Assembly (NCBI RefSeq): GCF_000331285.1
Contig: NZ_ANFX01000005.1
Span: 1-64,000 of the forward strand
From: Porphyrobacter sp. AAP82
GTDB lineage: Bacteria; Pseudomonadota; Alphaproteobacteria; Sphingomonadales; Sphingomonadaceae
DNA length: 64,000 bases
Direction: 5' to 3'
Shown: one piece after another, positions 32,971 to 41,480 of the stretch
Position numbering within the stretch: the first letter of the stretch is position 1
Layout of the letters: the number at the start of each line of letters is the position of its first letter
Made by a program: the position numbers and the translations under genes
Notes under the pieces: generated by a model
What the model was told of the DNA's origin: nothing
What the model saw: the letters and a program-made list of their open reading frames with translations, nothing else
Databases searched by the model: none

Positions 32971-33797
32971 TGTCCGAGGCCCGGGGGGGCGACGCGCTGG
33001 AGCGGATCGCCGCCGCTTTGGAGCGCCTCGCGCCTGCGCCGCTGCCGCCGACTGACTGGCTGGCCCACCCCGCTTATGTCTGGGAGGGGGTGGCCGCGCG
33101 GGCGGTGCCGGTGCTCGATGCCCTGCCGCTCGACGGGCTCCACGGGATCGAGGCGCAGAAAGTTGGCTTGCGCAACAATTGCGCGCGGCTCGCGGCGCGC
33201 GCGGCGGCGCATGACGCGCTGCTGTGGGGCGCGCGGGGCATGGGCAAGTCGGCGCTGGTGCGGGCCTGTGTCGCCGATGTGCAGCGCGAGGCCCCGGGCG
33301 CGCTGGCGCTGGTGCAGCTCGCCCCGGGCACGCTCCCGACCTTCCCCGCGCTGGTCACAGCGCTTGGCGAAGTGCCCCGCGCCTTCCTGCTGTTCATCGA
33401 CGATCTCGGCTTCGGTGCCGACGGGCGGGCGGAGATGCTCGCGCTGCGCAGCCTGCTCGAAGGCGGCATCGCCCCGCGCCCGGCGCATCTGCGCCTGGTC
33501 GTCACCGCCAACCGCCGCGGGATCGTCGAGCGGCTGGACACCTCCGGCGCGGTCCACGAGCGCGACGAGCGCGACGATGCCCTCGCCCTTGCCGACCGTT
33601 TCGGCCTCAGTCTCGGGTTCCACCCGGCGGACAAGGACACCTATCTCGCCATTCTGGAAGGCTACACCGCCCCGCTCGGCCTCGCCTTCGACGCGGAAGA
33701 GGCGATGGCCTTCGCTCTCACGCGCGGCAACCGGTCGGGCCGCACCGCGCTGCAATTTGCCACCGAACTGGCCGGGCGGGCGGGGGTGAGGCTCTAG
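32970..33797 (+). CDS. DUF815 family AAA ATPase
   Basis: A 275-residue P-loop ATPase of the DUF815 family. Walker A is WGARGMGKSALV (about 87-98), Walker B LLFIDDLGF (about 139-147), and sensor-like VVTANRRG follows. The family has no firm function; AAA fold and context do not settle it. Its ATG overlaps the preceding dehydrogenase stop by one base (TGATG). Its own stop is the CTAG shared with the convergent sorbosone dehydrogenase-like gene. Confidence 0.87.
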   Translation: MSEARGGDALERIAAALERLAPAPLPPTDWLAHPAYVWEGVAARAVPVLDALPLDGLHGIEAQKVGLRNNCARLAARAAAHDALLWGARGMGKSALVRACVADVQREAPGALALVQLAPGTLPTFPALVTALGEVPRAFLLFIDDLGFGADGRAEMLALRSLLEGGIAPRPAHLRLVVTANRRGIVERLDTSGAVHERDERDDALALADRFGLSLGFHPADKDTYLAILEGYTAPLGLAFDAEEAMAFALTRGNRSGRTALQFATELAGRAGVRL

Positions 33798-35272
33798 TTG
33801 ATCTTCTGCCCGGCCTGCTGGCGCAGGTAATCGGCCTCGAAGGCGGCGCGCGGATCGGTCAGCTCCTTGGGCGGGAGCGGCTTGCCGACCAGCCGCGCGA
33901 TCCCCGGAGCAGGCGCGGCGGTGGGCGAGCGCACGCGCCAGATGATCCCCGCCGTATCGTCCGACACCAGCAGCGCGCCATCGCCGCCCCACGTCACCCA
34001 GGTCGGCCGCCCGTGGGTCTTGCCCTCGGCGGTGAGGAAGCCGGTCAGCACCGGCTTCGGCTTGCCGACCGGATTGCCGCGATCGTCGAAGTCGACAAAC
34101 ACCACGTCATAGCCCGAAGCGGGCTTGCGGTTCCACGAACCGTGCCGCGCGATGAAGGCACCGCTGGCGAACCCCGGCCCCATCCGGTCGCCCTCCTTCG
34201 AGAACACGAGGCCCAGCGCCGCCACATGGGGGCCGAGCGCATATTCGGGCTTCCGCACATATTCCATCAGGAAGCGCGGCATCGGCGCATCGACGCGGCG
34301 GTCGCGGTTGGTGCGGTAATAGACCCAGGGCCAGCCATATTGCGCGCCCACCGGCACGTTGGTGAGATAGTCGGGCACCAGATCGCTGCCGAGCATGTCG
34401 CGCTCGTTCACCGTGGTCCACAGCTCGCCGCTCCAGGGCGAGAAATCGAGCCCGTTGGGGTTGCGCAAACCGGCTGCAAACTGGCGCTGGCGCCGGCTCG
34501 CGAAATCATATTCCCAGATCAGCGCGCGGCCTTCTTCCAGCGTCATGCCGTTCTCGCCGATATTGCTGACCGATCCGACCGCGACATACAGCCGCTTGCC
34601 ATCGGGCGAGAGCTTGAGGTTGCGCATCCAGTGCCCGCCGCCCGGGGCAAGGTCCATGATCTTCCTGCCCGGCCCGCTCACCGCATCGGCCCCCAGCGCA
34701 TAGGGGAAGGCGACCACCGCATTGTGGTTGCCCACATAAAGCGTCCCGTCCGCCCACGCGAGGCCCGAGGGCGAATCGAGCCCTTCGGCAGCGATCACCT
34801 TTCGGGTTTCCGCCGTGCCGTTGCCATCGGCATCGCGCAGCAGCACGATCCGGTTGGGGGATTTGCCGGTCGCCCCGGCCTTGGTGAGCAGGCTGTCGGC
34901 GATCCAGCCCTTGATCGTGTCCATGATCCCGCCGCCCGCATTCTCCACCTGCGGAGCGCGGGTCAGGCTGACGAGGACGTCGCCATTGGGGAGGGTATAG
35001 AGCGTGCGCGGATGTTCGAGCCCCTCGGCAAAGCGGGCGACCTCGAGCCCTTCGGCCGGCTTGGGCGCCTCGTTCGCGGCCCAGCCCACAGGCTCCGCAA
35101 CGAGCACGGTGGGGAAGGTCTGGGGATCGGCCTTTTGCAGCACCGGATCCTTGCCCGCGACCTCCTCGACGGAAAGATCGGCGGTATCGCCGCGGCTGAC
35201 GAACCACAGCCCACCAGCAGTGACGACGACGAAGACAGCAAGAGCGATTGCGATTTTGCGGAAGAATGCCAT
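33794..35272 (-). CDS. PQQ-dependent sorbosone/glucose dehydrogenase-like protein
   Basis: A 492-residue protein with an uncleaved N-terminal signal anchor (about 5-26: IAIALAVFVVVTAGGLWFV) and a six-bladed propeller of the GSDH/sorbosone dehydrogenase type: LYVGNHNAVVAF, GGGHWMRNLKLSPDGK, AAGLRNPNGLDFSPWSGELW, FIARHGSWNRKP and the ending DDTAGIIWRV. It faces the periplasm and, if active, oxidises a sugar or aldehyde with PQQ. Substrate and PQQ dependence are family-based guesses. No PQQ synthesis genes are in the window. Confidence 0.85.
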   Translation of the reverse strand: MAFFRKIAIALAVFVVVTAGGLWFVSRGDTADLSVEEVAGKDPVLQKADPQTFPTVLVAEPVGWAANEAPKPAEGLEVARFAEGLEHPRTLYTLPNGDVLVSLTRAPQVENAGGGIMDTIKGWIADSLLTKAGATGKSPNRIVLLRDADGNGTAETRKVIAAEGLDSPSGLAWADGTLYVGNHNAVVAFPYALGADAVSGPGRKIMDLAPGGGHWMRNLKLSPDGKRLYVAVGSVSNIGENGMTLEEGRALIWEYDFASRRQRQFAAGLRNPNGLDFSPWSGELWTTVNERDMLGSDLVPDYLTNVPVGAQYGWPWVYYRTNRDRRVDAPMPRFLMEYVRKPEYALGPHVAALGLVFSKEGDRMGPGFASGAFIARHGSWNRKPASGYDVVFVDFDDRGNPVGKPKPVLTGFLTAEGKTHGRPTWVTWGGDGALLVSDDTAGIIWRVRSPTAAPAPGIARLVGKPLPPKELTDPRAAFEADYLRQQAGQKIN

Positions 35273-35397
35273 GTGGCACGGATAAAGCCGCGCCGCCTCT
35301 GCGGCAACCAGCGAAAGCGTCGGGCCGGAAAGTGGGGACCGGTTTTCGGCTCCACCCGGCGCGCAAACGAACAGCCTGACGAAAGACCGGACCCGCG

Positions 35398-35898
35398 ATG
35401 TACGATTTCAAGCCCGCCGAACCGCTCGCCGCCGACGCGCTCTACCGCGAGCTCCTCGCCGCTGCGGGCGCCCTGACCGATGGCGAGCCCGACGGCGTCG
35501 CCAACATGGCCAATGTCGCCGCGCTCCTGTGGGAGTTTCTGCCCGATCTGAACTGGGCGGGGTTCTACCGTGTCGCGCCTGCCAAGGGCGGCGGAGCCGA
35601 GGAGCTGGTGCTCGGGCCCTTCACCGGGCGGCCGGCCTGCATCCGCATCCCCTTCGGCAGCGGCGTATGCGGCGCGGCGGCGCAGGCCCGCGCGACGCAG
35701 CTGGTCGAGGACGTCCACGCCTTCCCCGGCCACATCGCCTGCGACGCCGCCAGCGCGAGCGAGCTGGTGGTACCGGTGCTGCGTGACGGGCGGGTGATCG
35801 CGGTGATCGACCTCGACAGTCCCGCCCCCGCCCGCTTCACCCGGGCCGACGCCGCAGGCATCGAGGCGCTTGCCGCGCTGCTTGCAGACCGCATCTGA
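35398..35898 (+). CDS. msrC: Free methionine-R-sulfoxide reductase (GAF-domain, fRMsr)
   Basis: A 166-residue single GAF-domain protein with the three redox cysteines of the fRMsr family, in PACIRIPFG, GVCGAAA and HIACDA. It begins NVAALLWEFLPDLNWAGFYR in the usual place. It reduces free methionine-R-sulfoxide in the cytoplasm. It is a single-gene unit, divergent from the sorbosone dehydrogenase-like gene. Confidence 0.92.
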   Translation: MYDFKPAEPLAADALYRELLAAAGALTDGEPDGVANMANVAALLWEFLPDLNWAGFYRVAPAKGGGAEELVLGPFTGRPACIRIPFGSGVCGAAAQARATQLVEDVHAFPGHIACDAASASELVVPVLRDGRVIAVIDLDSPAPARFTRADAAGIEALAALLADRI

Positions 35899-36006
35899 TC
35901 CTTCCCGAAACGGGACAAGTGGCACGCCCCGCTTGGGCGTATCCCCCTCACGGTGTTAGTCTTTTGCTAACCATCAGCTTGCCTGCTGATTGAGGGGGAT
36001 TCGCCC

Positions 36007-36801
36007 ATGTCCAAGACCAATTGTGCCCTTCCGCTCGCCGCTCTCGCGCTGCTGGCGGTGCCCGCCGGCGCGCGGGCGCAGAATTACAGCGATCTGCCGC
36101 CGCTCGCCCCGATGGGCCAGAACGAGCTGCGCGAGCTGCCGGCCGACATGCGCGCCGCGCCCAGTGCCGCGCCCGTCACCGCGATCCGCCCGACCGAGAC
36201 GCTGACGATCGAGAACGGGGTCGAGACGGTCACCCGCACCCGTTACATCAATGCGCCGGGCGCGATGCCCCCGCCCCCGCCGCACCAGGGCTACGCCCCG
36301 CAAGGCTACGGCTACGGCTATGCCGCGGCCCCCGCGGTGTTCGAGCGCGGGCAGTGGCTCGACGAATGCCGCCGCCGCACCCGCGGGCAGAACCGCGACA
36401 ACACCGGCCTCATCATCGGCGGGTTGCTCGGCGCGATCGGCGGGGGGCTGATCGGCGGCCTGATCGGCAGCCTGTTCGACGATGACGACGATGACCGCTA
36501 CGATTGCGACGCGGCGCTCGATGCCTACCTGTCGCACTACGGCACCCCGGGCGCGAGCCGCCAGATCGGCGGCTATGGCGACAACTATGGCTACGCCTAT
36601 CCGCAGTCCTATGCCTATGCCTACGCCCAGCAGATGGTGATGGTGCCGGTGCGCACCGAGGTGCAGCAGCAGGTGGTGGTGCGCGAGACGATCCGCGAGG
36701 AGACCTACACCGTCCCCGGCAGCACCCGGATCATCACCGATCCGGCCCCGCGCCCCGCGCCGGGCCCGCGTCCGACCAAGAAGATGCTCCGCCAGCGCTG
36801 A
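36007..36801 (+). CDS. Exported glycine-zipper protein of unknown function
   Basis: A 264-residue protein with a signal peptide (about 1-24, cleavage after ARA). A Tyr/Gly/Pro-rich middle (QGYAPQGYGYGYAAA) follows, then a glycine zipper (GLIIGGLLGAIGGGLIGG, about 132-152) and an acidic run of six Asp (about 157-162). The C-terminal part is Tyr/Gln-rich. Glycine zippers suit outer-membrane association or oligomerisation. I recognise no enzyme motif. It is followed by a two-way terminator before parB. Confidence 0.75.
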   Translation: MSKTNCALPLAALALLAVPAGARAQNYSDLPPLAPMGQNELRELPADMRAAPSAAPVTAIRPTETLTIENGVETVTRTRYINAPGAMPPPPPHQGYAPQGYGYGYAAAPAVFERGQWLDECRRRTRGQNRDNTGLIIGGLLGAIGGGLIGGLIGSLFDDDDDDRYDCDAALDAYLSHYGTPGASRQIGGYGDNYGYAYPQSYAYAYAQQMVMVPVRTEVQQQVVVRETIREETYTVPGSTRIITDPAPRPAPGPRPTKKMLRQR

Positions 36802-36843
36802 GTTTCACATGGAACACCGGCCCCTCACAGGGGGGGCGGACAG

Positions 36844-36882
36844 AAAGGCCCCGCAAGACCAGGCGATCTTGCGGGGCTTTTT
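36844..36882. terminator. Terminator hairpin between the glycine-zipper gene and parB
   Basis: CCCCGCAAGA (36849-36858) pairs with TCTTGCGGGG (36867-36876) around an eight-base loop, and the stem extends into A/T pairs, with TTTTT on the plus strand. It lies between convergent genes. The plus-strand T-run is the better one. Confidence 0.85.
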
Positions 36883-36903
36883 CGTGCCTGAAGCGGCTTT
36901 ATC

Positions 36904-37905
36904 CTAGATTTCTCCGCCGGTCAGCCGCTGGCAGAGCAGATCGAGCTGGTCGAGCGTCGTGTAGCGGATCGTGATCGTGCCCTTGCGCGGGTCGCTCTCG
37001 GGCTTGATCTTCACCGACAGCCCGAGGAACTCCTCGAGATGCTGCTGCACCGCGACGATATCGGCGCTTTCGGTGGTGAGGTAGGGCGGCTCGGCCGGGC
37101 CGGGTTCGGGGCGCCGGGCGGGCTTCTTGGTGAGGCTCTCGATATCGCGCACCGAAAGCCCTTCGGCCACCGCGATCGCCGCCAGCTCGCGGGCATCGTC
37201 ACGGCCGATCAGCGGCCGCGCGTGGCCCATGGTCAGCTTGCCTTCCTGGATCAGGTCGAGCACATCGTCAGGCAGCGTCACCAGCCGCATCATGTTGGCG
37301 ACATGGCTGCGCGACTTTTCGACCATCTTGGCGATGTCGACCTGGATCATCCCCTCCTCTTCGGCGAGGCGGTGATAGGCGCGCGCTTCCTCGACCGGAT
37401 TGAGGTCCTCGCGCTGGAGGTTCTCGATCAGCGCGAGCGCCATGACCTCGCGGTCCGACAGGGCGCGGACCAGCGCCGGGATCTCGTGCAGCCGCGCCTT
37501 CTGCGCCGCGCGCCAGCGCCGCTCGCCGGCGACCAGCTGGTAGCCATCGCCTTCGGGATGCGGGCGGACGATGATCGGCTGGATCACCCCGCGCGTGGCG
37601 ATCGAGGCGGCGAGCTCTTCCAGCGCGGCCTCGTCGAAGACCTTGCGCGGGTTGCCCGGGAGCGGCTTGATGCTGGCAAGCGGGAGCATCCGCAAGGGCG
37701 AGGCGCCCGGCAGCGGAGCCTCGGCAGGCGCGCCGGCGCCTGAGGTAGGCGCCGAGGCGATCTCCTCGCGGCGGACGAGCGGCTCCTCGCGGCGGGTCTC
37801 GCCGAGCAAGGCGCCCAACCCCTTGCCCAGGCGACGCGGCCTTTCCGCTCCGTTCGCGCGCGAAAGTGCAGCGATTTCAGAAGTTTGATCAATATTCTCG
37901 GTCAT
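36904..37905 (-). CDS. parB: Chromosome partitioning protein ParB
   Basis: A 333-residue ParB. The N-terminal CTPase region holds box I LPGNPRK and box II GERRWRAAQ (about 114-122) with ALIENLQREDLNPVEEA. The helix-turn-helix that reads parS follows (EEGMIQVDIAKMVEKSRSHVANMMR, about 165-190), and a C-terminal dimerisation domain ends the protein. It binds parS, spreads as a CTP-loaded clamp and loads SMC. Its ATG overlaps the parA stop by four bases. Seven good parS sites lie just upstream, in the 38.8-43.7 kb stretch. Confidence 0.97.
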   Translation of the reverse strand: MTENIDQTSEIAALSRANGAERPRRLGKGLGALLGETRREEPLVRREEIASAPTSGAGAPAEAPLPGASPLRMLPLASIKPLPGNPRKVFDEAALEELAASIATRGVIQPIIVRPHPEGDGYQLVAGERRWRAAQKARLHEIPALVRALSDREVMALALIENLQREDLNPVEEARAYHRLAEEEGMIQVDIAKMVEKSRSHVANMMRLVTLPDDVLDLIQEGKLTMGHARPLIGRDDARELAAIAVAEGLSVRDIESLTKKPARRPEPGPAEPPYLTTESADIVAVQQHLEEFLGLSVKIKPESDPRKGTITIRYTTLDQLDLLCQRLTGGEI

Positions 37906-38678
37906 GCCGCCTGTCTTTCTGCGGGAAATCGCCCGATCAGCTCGCGCGCCAGCGCCATATAGGCGCGGCTGCCGGTGCAGTGCTGGTCATAGATCAGCGC
38001 GGGCAGGCCGTGGCTCGGCGCCTCGGACAGGCGCACGTTGCGCGGGATCACCGTTTCGAACACCAGCTTGCCGAGGCAGTCGCGCACGTCGTCGGAGACC
38101 TGGTCGGTCAGCCGGTTGCGCTTGTCATACATGGTCAGCGCAACGCCGATGATGCCGAGCTGCGGGTTGAACCGCTGCTGCACCTGGTCGACGGTCTGGA
38201 GCAGCTGGCTGAGGCCTTCAAGGGCGAAGAACTCGCATTGCAGCGGCACCAGCAGCGTATCGGCGGCGCACAGGGCGTTCAGCGTCAGCAAGCCGAGCGA
38301 GGGCGGGCAATCGATGAAGCAGATCTCGTGGCCGGTATAGCCGGCGAGCGCGCGGTGCAGCCGGTGGGTGCGCCCCTCGACCGCAACCAGCTCGACCTCG
38401 GCGCCCGACAGGTCGACCGTGGCAGGCACGATGTCGAGCCGCGGGATCGCGGTCGGCACGATCGCCTCGCCCAGCGCCAACTCGTCGACCAGCAGGTCAT
38501 AGCTCGAAATTTCGCGCGCGGCGGCGTCCACCCCGAGGCCGGTCGAGGCATTGCCCTGCGGATCGAGGTCGATCAGCAGCGTGCGCCATCCGGTCGCGGC
38601 CATGGCGGTGGCGATGTTGATGGCGGTGGTGGTCTTGCCCACTCCGCCCTTCTGATTGGCAATCGCGATGGTCAGCAT
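37902..38678 (-). CDS. parA: Chromosome partitioning ATPase ParA
   Basis: A 258-residue ParA/Soj ATPase with the deviant Walker A KGGVGKTTT (about 10-18), IDLDPQGNAS and FIDCPPSLGLL. It binds DNA as an ATP dimer and moves the ParB-parS complex toward the new pole. The ATG at 38678 has AGGA upstream; longer starts would add residues before the Walker A strand. It is followed by parB with a four-base overlap and preceded by rsmG. Confidence 0.97.
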   Translation of the reverse strand: MLTIAIANQKGGVGKTTTAINIATAMAATGWRTLLIDLDPQGNASTGLGVDAAAREISSYDLLVDELALGEAIVPTAIPRLDIVPATVDLSGAEVELVAVEGRTHRLHRALAGYTGHEICFIDCPPSLGLLTLNALCAADTLLVPLQCEFFALEGLSQLLQTVDQVQQRFNPQLGIIGVALTMYDKRNRLTDQVSDDVRDCLGKLVFETVIPRNVRLSEAPSHGLPALIYDQHCTGSRAYMALARELIGRFPAERQAA

Positions 38679-38736
38679 GGTGGTTCCTGTCCTCTTCGCG
38701 CGCCGATTCATGGTGAATCCGCACAGCTTTCGCGCA

Positions 38737-39393
38737 TCAGGCCTTCACGATGATCCCCGCCTCGGGATCGGTCAACGAATGTTTCACGTGAAACATTGCG
38801 CGAATCGAAGGCTTGAGCGCCTCCAATTCCTGCGCTGCCGACCGTCCCTTGGGCAACACGTATCGGGTGGCCCTTGTGGAGAAGGGTGCGGATAGATCGA
38901 GAAGTCTGGGGAGAGGCGCAAAGGCGCGTGCCGAAATGGCGCGCGCGGCGAAGGGCGTGACCTTCTCCAGACGCTGCCCTTCGACTCGGCATTTGGGAAG
39001 ATCGAGCGCTTCGATGGCCCTGTTCAGGAACTCCACCCGCCGCGCACGCGATTCGACCAGCACCACCGGCATGTTGGGGTGAAGCGCGGCTATGACGAGG
39101 CCCGGAAAGCCCGGCCCGCTCCCGAGATCGAGCCACGGGCCGCCCGCGTTCGCTCCAAAAGTTTCTGCTTTGAGCAGAGCTTCGCTTCCACGTGAAACAT
39201 CCACGAGCTGCGCCGAATCGGCGATGTGGCGCTGCCAGATATGCGGCTCGGTCGCCTTGGCGATGAGGTTCTGGCGGCTGTTCTCCGCCAGCACCAGCGC
39301 CGCGAAGGCCTCCAGCCGCGCCATGCCCGCTGCGTCGGTCAGCCCGGCGACATAGGCGCGGGCCTGCTCCTCCGTCGCAATCATGCGGCACAC
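38737..39393 (-). CDS. rsmG: 16S rRNA (guanine527-N7)-methyltransferase
   Basis: A 218-residue RsmG with the SAM motif [11 protein letters not shown] (about 89-99) and [17 protein letters not shown]. It methylates G527 of 16S rRNA. Near the C-terminus residues MFHVKH are encoded by a perfect parS palindrome at 38780-38795, so a centromere site is read as protein here. A weaker half-site lies at 39184. The start overlaps the mnmG stop by 13 bases. A GTG or ATG a few codons inside is possible. Confidence 0.94.
   Translation of the reverse strand: MCRMIATEEQARAYVAGLTDAAGMARLEAFAALVLAENSRQNLIAKATEPHIWQRHIADSAQLVDVSRGSEALLKAETFGANAGGPWLDLGSGPGFPGLVIAALHPNMPVVLVESRARRVEFLNRAIEALDLPKCRVEGQRLEKVTPFAARAISARAFAPLPRLLDLSAPFSTRATRYVLPKGRSAAQELEALKPSIRAMFHVKHSLTDPEAGIIVKA
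38780..38795. other. parS site 1 (perfect), inside rsmG
   Basis: TGTTTCACGTGAAACA, identical to the conserved bacterial parS palindrome. ParB binds it and nucleates the partition complex. It is read in frame as MFHVKH of RsmG. Confidence 0.93.
39184..39199. other. Weak parS-like site, inside rsmG
   Basis: GCTTCCACGTGAAACA differs from consensus at three positions, but one half is intact. It is probably a decayed or low-affinity site. Confidence 0.4.
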
Positions 39394-41231
39394 CTGCGCC
39401 GCGCATGGACCAGCAGCGCCGAGAGCGCCGCCGGCGTCACCCCCGGCACCCGTCCCGCCGCCGCAAGAGTCCCCGGCGCGGCCTTGGACAAGCGCTCGAC
39501 CATCTCGTTGGAGAGGCCCGGCACTTCGCCATAGGGAAAGTCGGCCGGCAGCGGCAGCGCCTCACTCGCGCGCAGATCGCGCAACTCGGCGTCCTGCCGC
39601 GCGAGATAGGGCGCATAGGCGGCGTCCTCGGCCATCTCCCCGGCGAGCAGCGGGTCGAGCGCCGTCACCTCGCCCAGCCAGGGGGCGAGCGCTTCGGGGG
39701 TGACGCCATCATAGCGCAGCCACTCGGCGATGGTCTTTTCCCCATGGTCGCGGCGGACAGGCAGGCCATGATCGGCGAGGGCGCGCGCGTGGACCTTCTC
39801 CGAATGTTTCACGTGAAACATTTCGCGCACCTCTTCACGCCGCTCCCACCAGCGACGACGCTCCTCGCCGATGCACCCCGCTTCGATCCCGAGCCCCGTC
39901 AGGCGCGTCGCGGCGTTGTTGGCGCGCAGGCGCAAGCGGTATTCGGCGCGGGCGGTGAGCATCCGGTAGGGCTCCGAGACGCCCTGCAAGGTGAGATCGT
40001 CAACCATCACCGCGATGTAGGAATTGGCACGATCGAGCCCGGGCGCCGCCTTGCCGAGCGCGGCAGCCGCCGCCTCCAGCCCCGCGACCAAACCCTGCGC
40101 GGCGGCTTCCTCGTAGCCCGTCGTCCCGTTGATCTGCCCTGCGCAATAGAGCCCGGGGATCGCGCGGAGCTGCAAGTCCGGCGTCAGCGCGCGCGGATCG
40201 ATGTGGTCATATTCCACCGCATAGCCCGGCTGCACGATCCGCGCCCGCCCGCACCCCGGCATGGTCCGCACCACCTCTTCCTGCACATCCACCGGAAGCG
40301 AGGTGCTGATGCCGTTGGGGTAAACGAGATGGCTGTCCAGCCCCTCGGGCTCGAGGAACACCTGGTGCCCCTCGCGGTCACCGAAGCGGTGGATCTTGTC
40401 CTCGATCGAGGGGCAATAGCGCGGCCCCGCCGCCGCAATCGCCCCCGAAAACAGCGGCGAGCGGTGGAGGTTGGCGCGGATCGCGTCGTGCCCGGCCTGG
40501 GTGGTGCGGGTAATCGCGCAGAACACCTGCGGGTTCACACGGCGCGGGGTGAGCGGCGACATCGTCCAGCCTTCCCCGTCCGAGGGCTGTTCCTCGAGCA
40601 CCGCCCAGTCGATGGTGCGGCCATCCAGACGCGGCGGCGTGCCGGTCTTGAGGCGGGCCATCGGCAGGTCGGCCCCGCGCAGCTGCCGGGCGAGGCGGTG
40701 CGCGGCATTCTCGCCGATCCGCCCGCCTTCAAAGCGCTCCTCGCCGCGAAACAGGATGCCGCCAAGGAAGGTGCCGGTGCACAGCACGCAATGTTTCACG
40801 TGAAACATTGTGCCGTCGGCGAGCTCCAGCCCCGCCACGCGCCCGCCTTCGAGCACCAGCGCGGCGGCCTCGCCCTGGACCAGCGTGAGGTTCGCCTGCG
40901 CGCGCACCATCGCCTGCACCGCCGCCTTGAAGCGCACCCGGTCGGCCTGCACCCGCGGGCCCCAAACGGCGCTGCCCTTGGAGCGGTTGAGCATCCGGTA
41001 GTGGATCGCTCCCGCATCCGCCGCGCGGGCGATGACACCGTCAAGCGCATCGACCTCGCGCACCAGATGCCCCTTGCCGAGGCCCCCGATCGCCGGATTG
41101 CAGCTCATCGCGCCAATCGCGCCGAGGTCGAAACTCACCAGCGCCGTGCGCGCACCCATCCGCGCCGCCGCGCAGGCAGCCTCCACCCCGGCGTGACCGC
41201 CGCCGATGACGAGGACATCGAAGTTGTGCAT
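39381..41231 (-). CDS. mnmG: tRNA uridine-5-carboxymethylaminomethyl modification enzyme MnmG (GidA)
   Basis: A 616-residue MnmG. FAD motif [12 protein letters not shown] (about 8-19), [21 protein letters not shown], the second conserved block [15 protein letters not shown] and [11 protein letters not shown]. With MnmE it makes cmnm5U34 in tRNAs. Two parS palindromes are read in frame as MFHVKH, once in the beta-strand before [11 protein letters not shown] and once in the C-terminal helical part. The ATG at 41231 is chosen because the FAD strand begins there. It overlaps rsmG by 13 bases. Confidence 0.96.
   Translation of the reverse strand: MHNFDVLVIGGGHAGVEAACAAARMGARTALVSFDLGAIGAMSCNPAIGGLGKGHLVREVDALDGVIARAADAGAIHYRMLNRSKGSAVWGPRVQADRVRFKAAVQAMVRAQANLTLVQGEAAALVLEGGRVAGLELADGTMFHVKHCVLCTGTFLGGILFRGEERFEGGRIGENAAHRLARQLRGADLPMARLKTGTPPRLDGRTIDWAVLEEQPSDGEGWTMSPLTPRRVNPQVFCAITRTTQAGHDAIRANLHRSPLFSGAIAAAGPRYCPSIEDKIHRFGDREGHQVFLEPEGLDSHLVYPNGISTSLPVDVQEEVVRTMPGCGRARIVQPGYAVEYDHIDPRALTPDLQLRAIPGLYCAGQINGTTGYEEAAAQGLVAGLEAAAAALGKAAPGLDRANSYIAVMVDDLTLQGVSEPYRMLTARAEYRLRLRANNAATRLTGLGIEAGCIGEERRRWWERREEVREMFHVKHSEKVHARALADHGLPVRRDHGEKTIAEWLRYDGVTPEALAPWLGEVTALDPLLAGEMAEDAAYAPYLARQDAELRDLRASEALPLPADFPYGEVPGLSNEMVERLSKAAPGTLAAAGRVPGVTPAALSALLVHARRRCAA
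39805..39820. other. parS site 2 (perfect), inside mnmG 3' half
   Basis: TGTTTCACGTGAAACA, perfect palindrome, read as MFHVKH in the C-terminal part of MnmG. Confidence 0.93.
40792..40807. other. parS site 3 (perfect), inside mnmG 5' half
   Basis: TGTTTCACGTGAAACA, perfect palindrome, read as MFHVKH immediately before the [11 protein letters not shown] strand of MnmG. Confidence 0.93.
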
Positions 41232-41297
41232 GGGCGGGCAGATAGGGTCTGCCGGGCGAATCGTCAAAGTGGATTCGCTGGCGAAGCGGGTCGAAAA

Positions 41298-41313
41298 TGT
41301 TTCACGTGGAACA
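41298..41313. other. parS site 4 (one mismatch), mnmG-mnmE gap
   Basis: TGTTTCACGTGGAACA differs from consensus at one base. It lies between the genes, 67 bases before the mnmG start. Confidence 0.88.
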
Positions 41314-41346
41314 TTGCCGGGCACCTGGTGCGCTGCCTCTTCGGGC

Positions 41347-41415
41347 GCACACAAAGACACATTGAGGGTCGTTCTGAGACGCGGCATCGCCCGTCCTCCT
41401 GGGGCCTTTGTGTGC
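41347..41415. repeat. Ten-base inverted repeat in the mnmG-mnmE gap
   Basis: GCACACAAAG (41347-41356) pairs with CTTTGTGTGC (41406-41415), perfectly, with 49 bases between. It lies between parS sites 4 and 5 in the 249-base gap upstream of mnmG. It could be a protein-binding pair or a transcript structure. No further gene is seen in the gap. Confidence 0.5.
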
Positions 41416-41449
41416 TTTTGTGAGAAGCTGCGGCCTAACCTGCAGGCAA

Positions 41450-41465
41450 TGTTTCACGTGAAACA
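41450..41465. other. parS site 5 (perfect), mnmG-mnmE gap
   Basis: TGTTTCACGTGAAACA, perfect palindrome, 15 bases after the mnmE stop. Confidence 0.93.
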
Positions 41466-41480
41466 TTTTCGACCGGTGGC

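Noticed and set aside
33224..35476. Long plus-strand frame across the DUF815 and sorbosone dehydrogenase-like genes
   Set aside because: It is a shadow of two well supported genes, the first in another frame and the second on the other strand.
36801..36816. AGTTTCACATGGAACA as an eighth good parS site
   Set aside because: Three mismatches, including one in the central CACGTG. It may be a relic, so it is mentioned only with the cluster.
41232..41387. N-terminal extension of MnmG by about 50 residues
   Set aside because: The extra residues read through a parS site and have no homology to MnmG. The FAD-binding strand begins at 41231.
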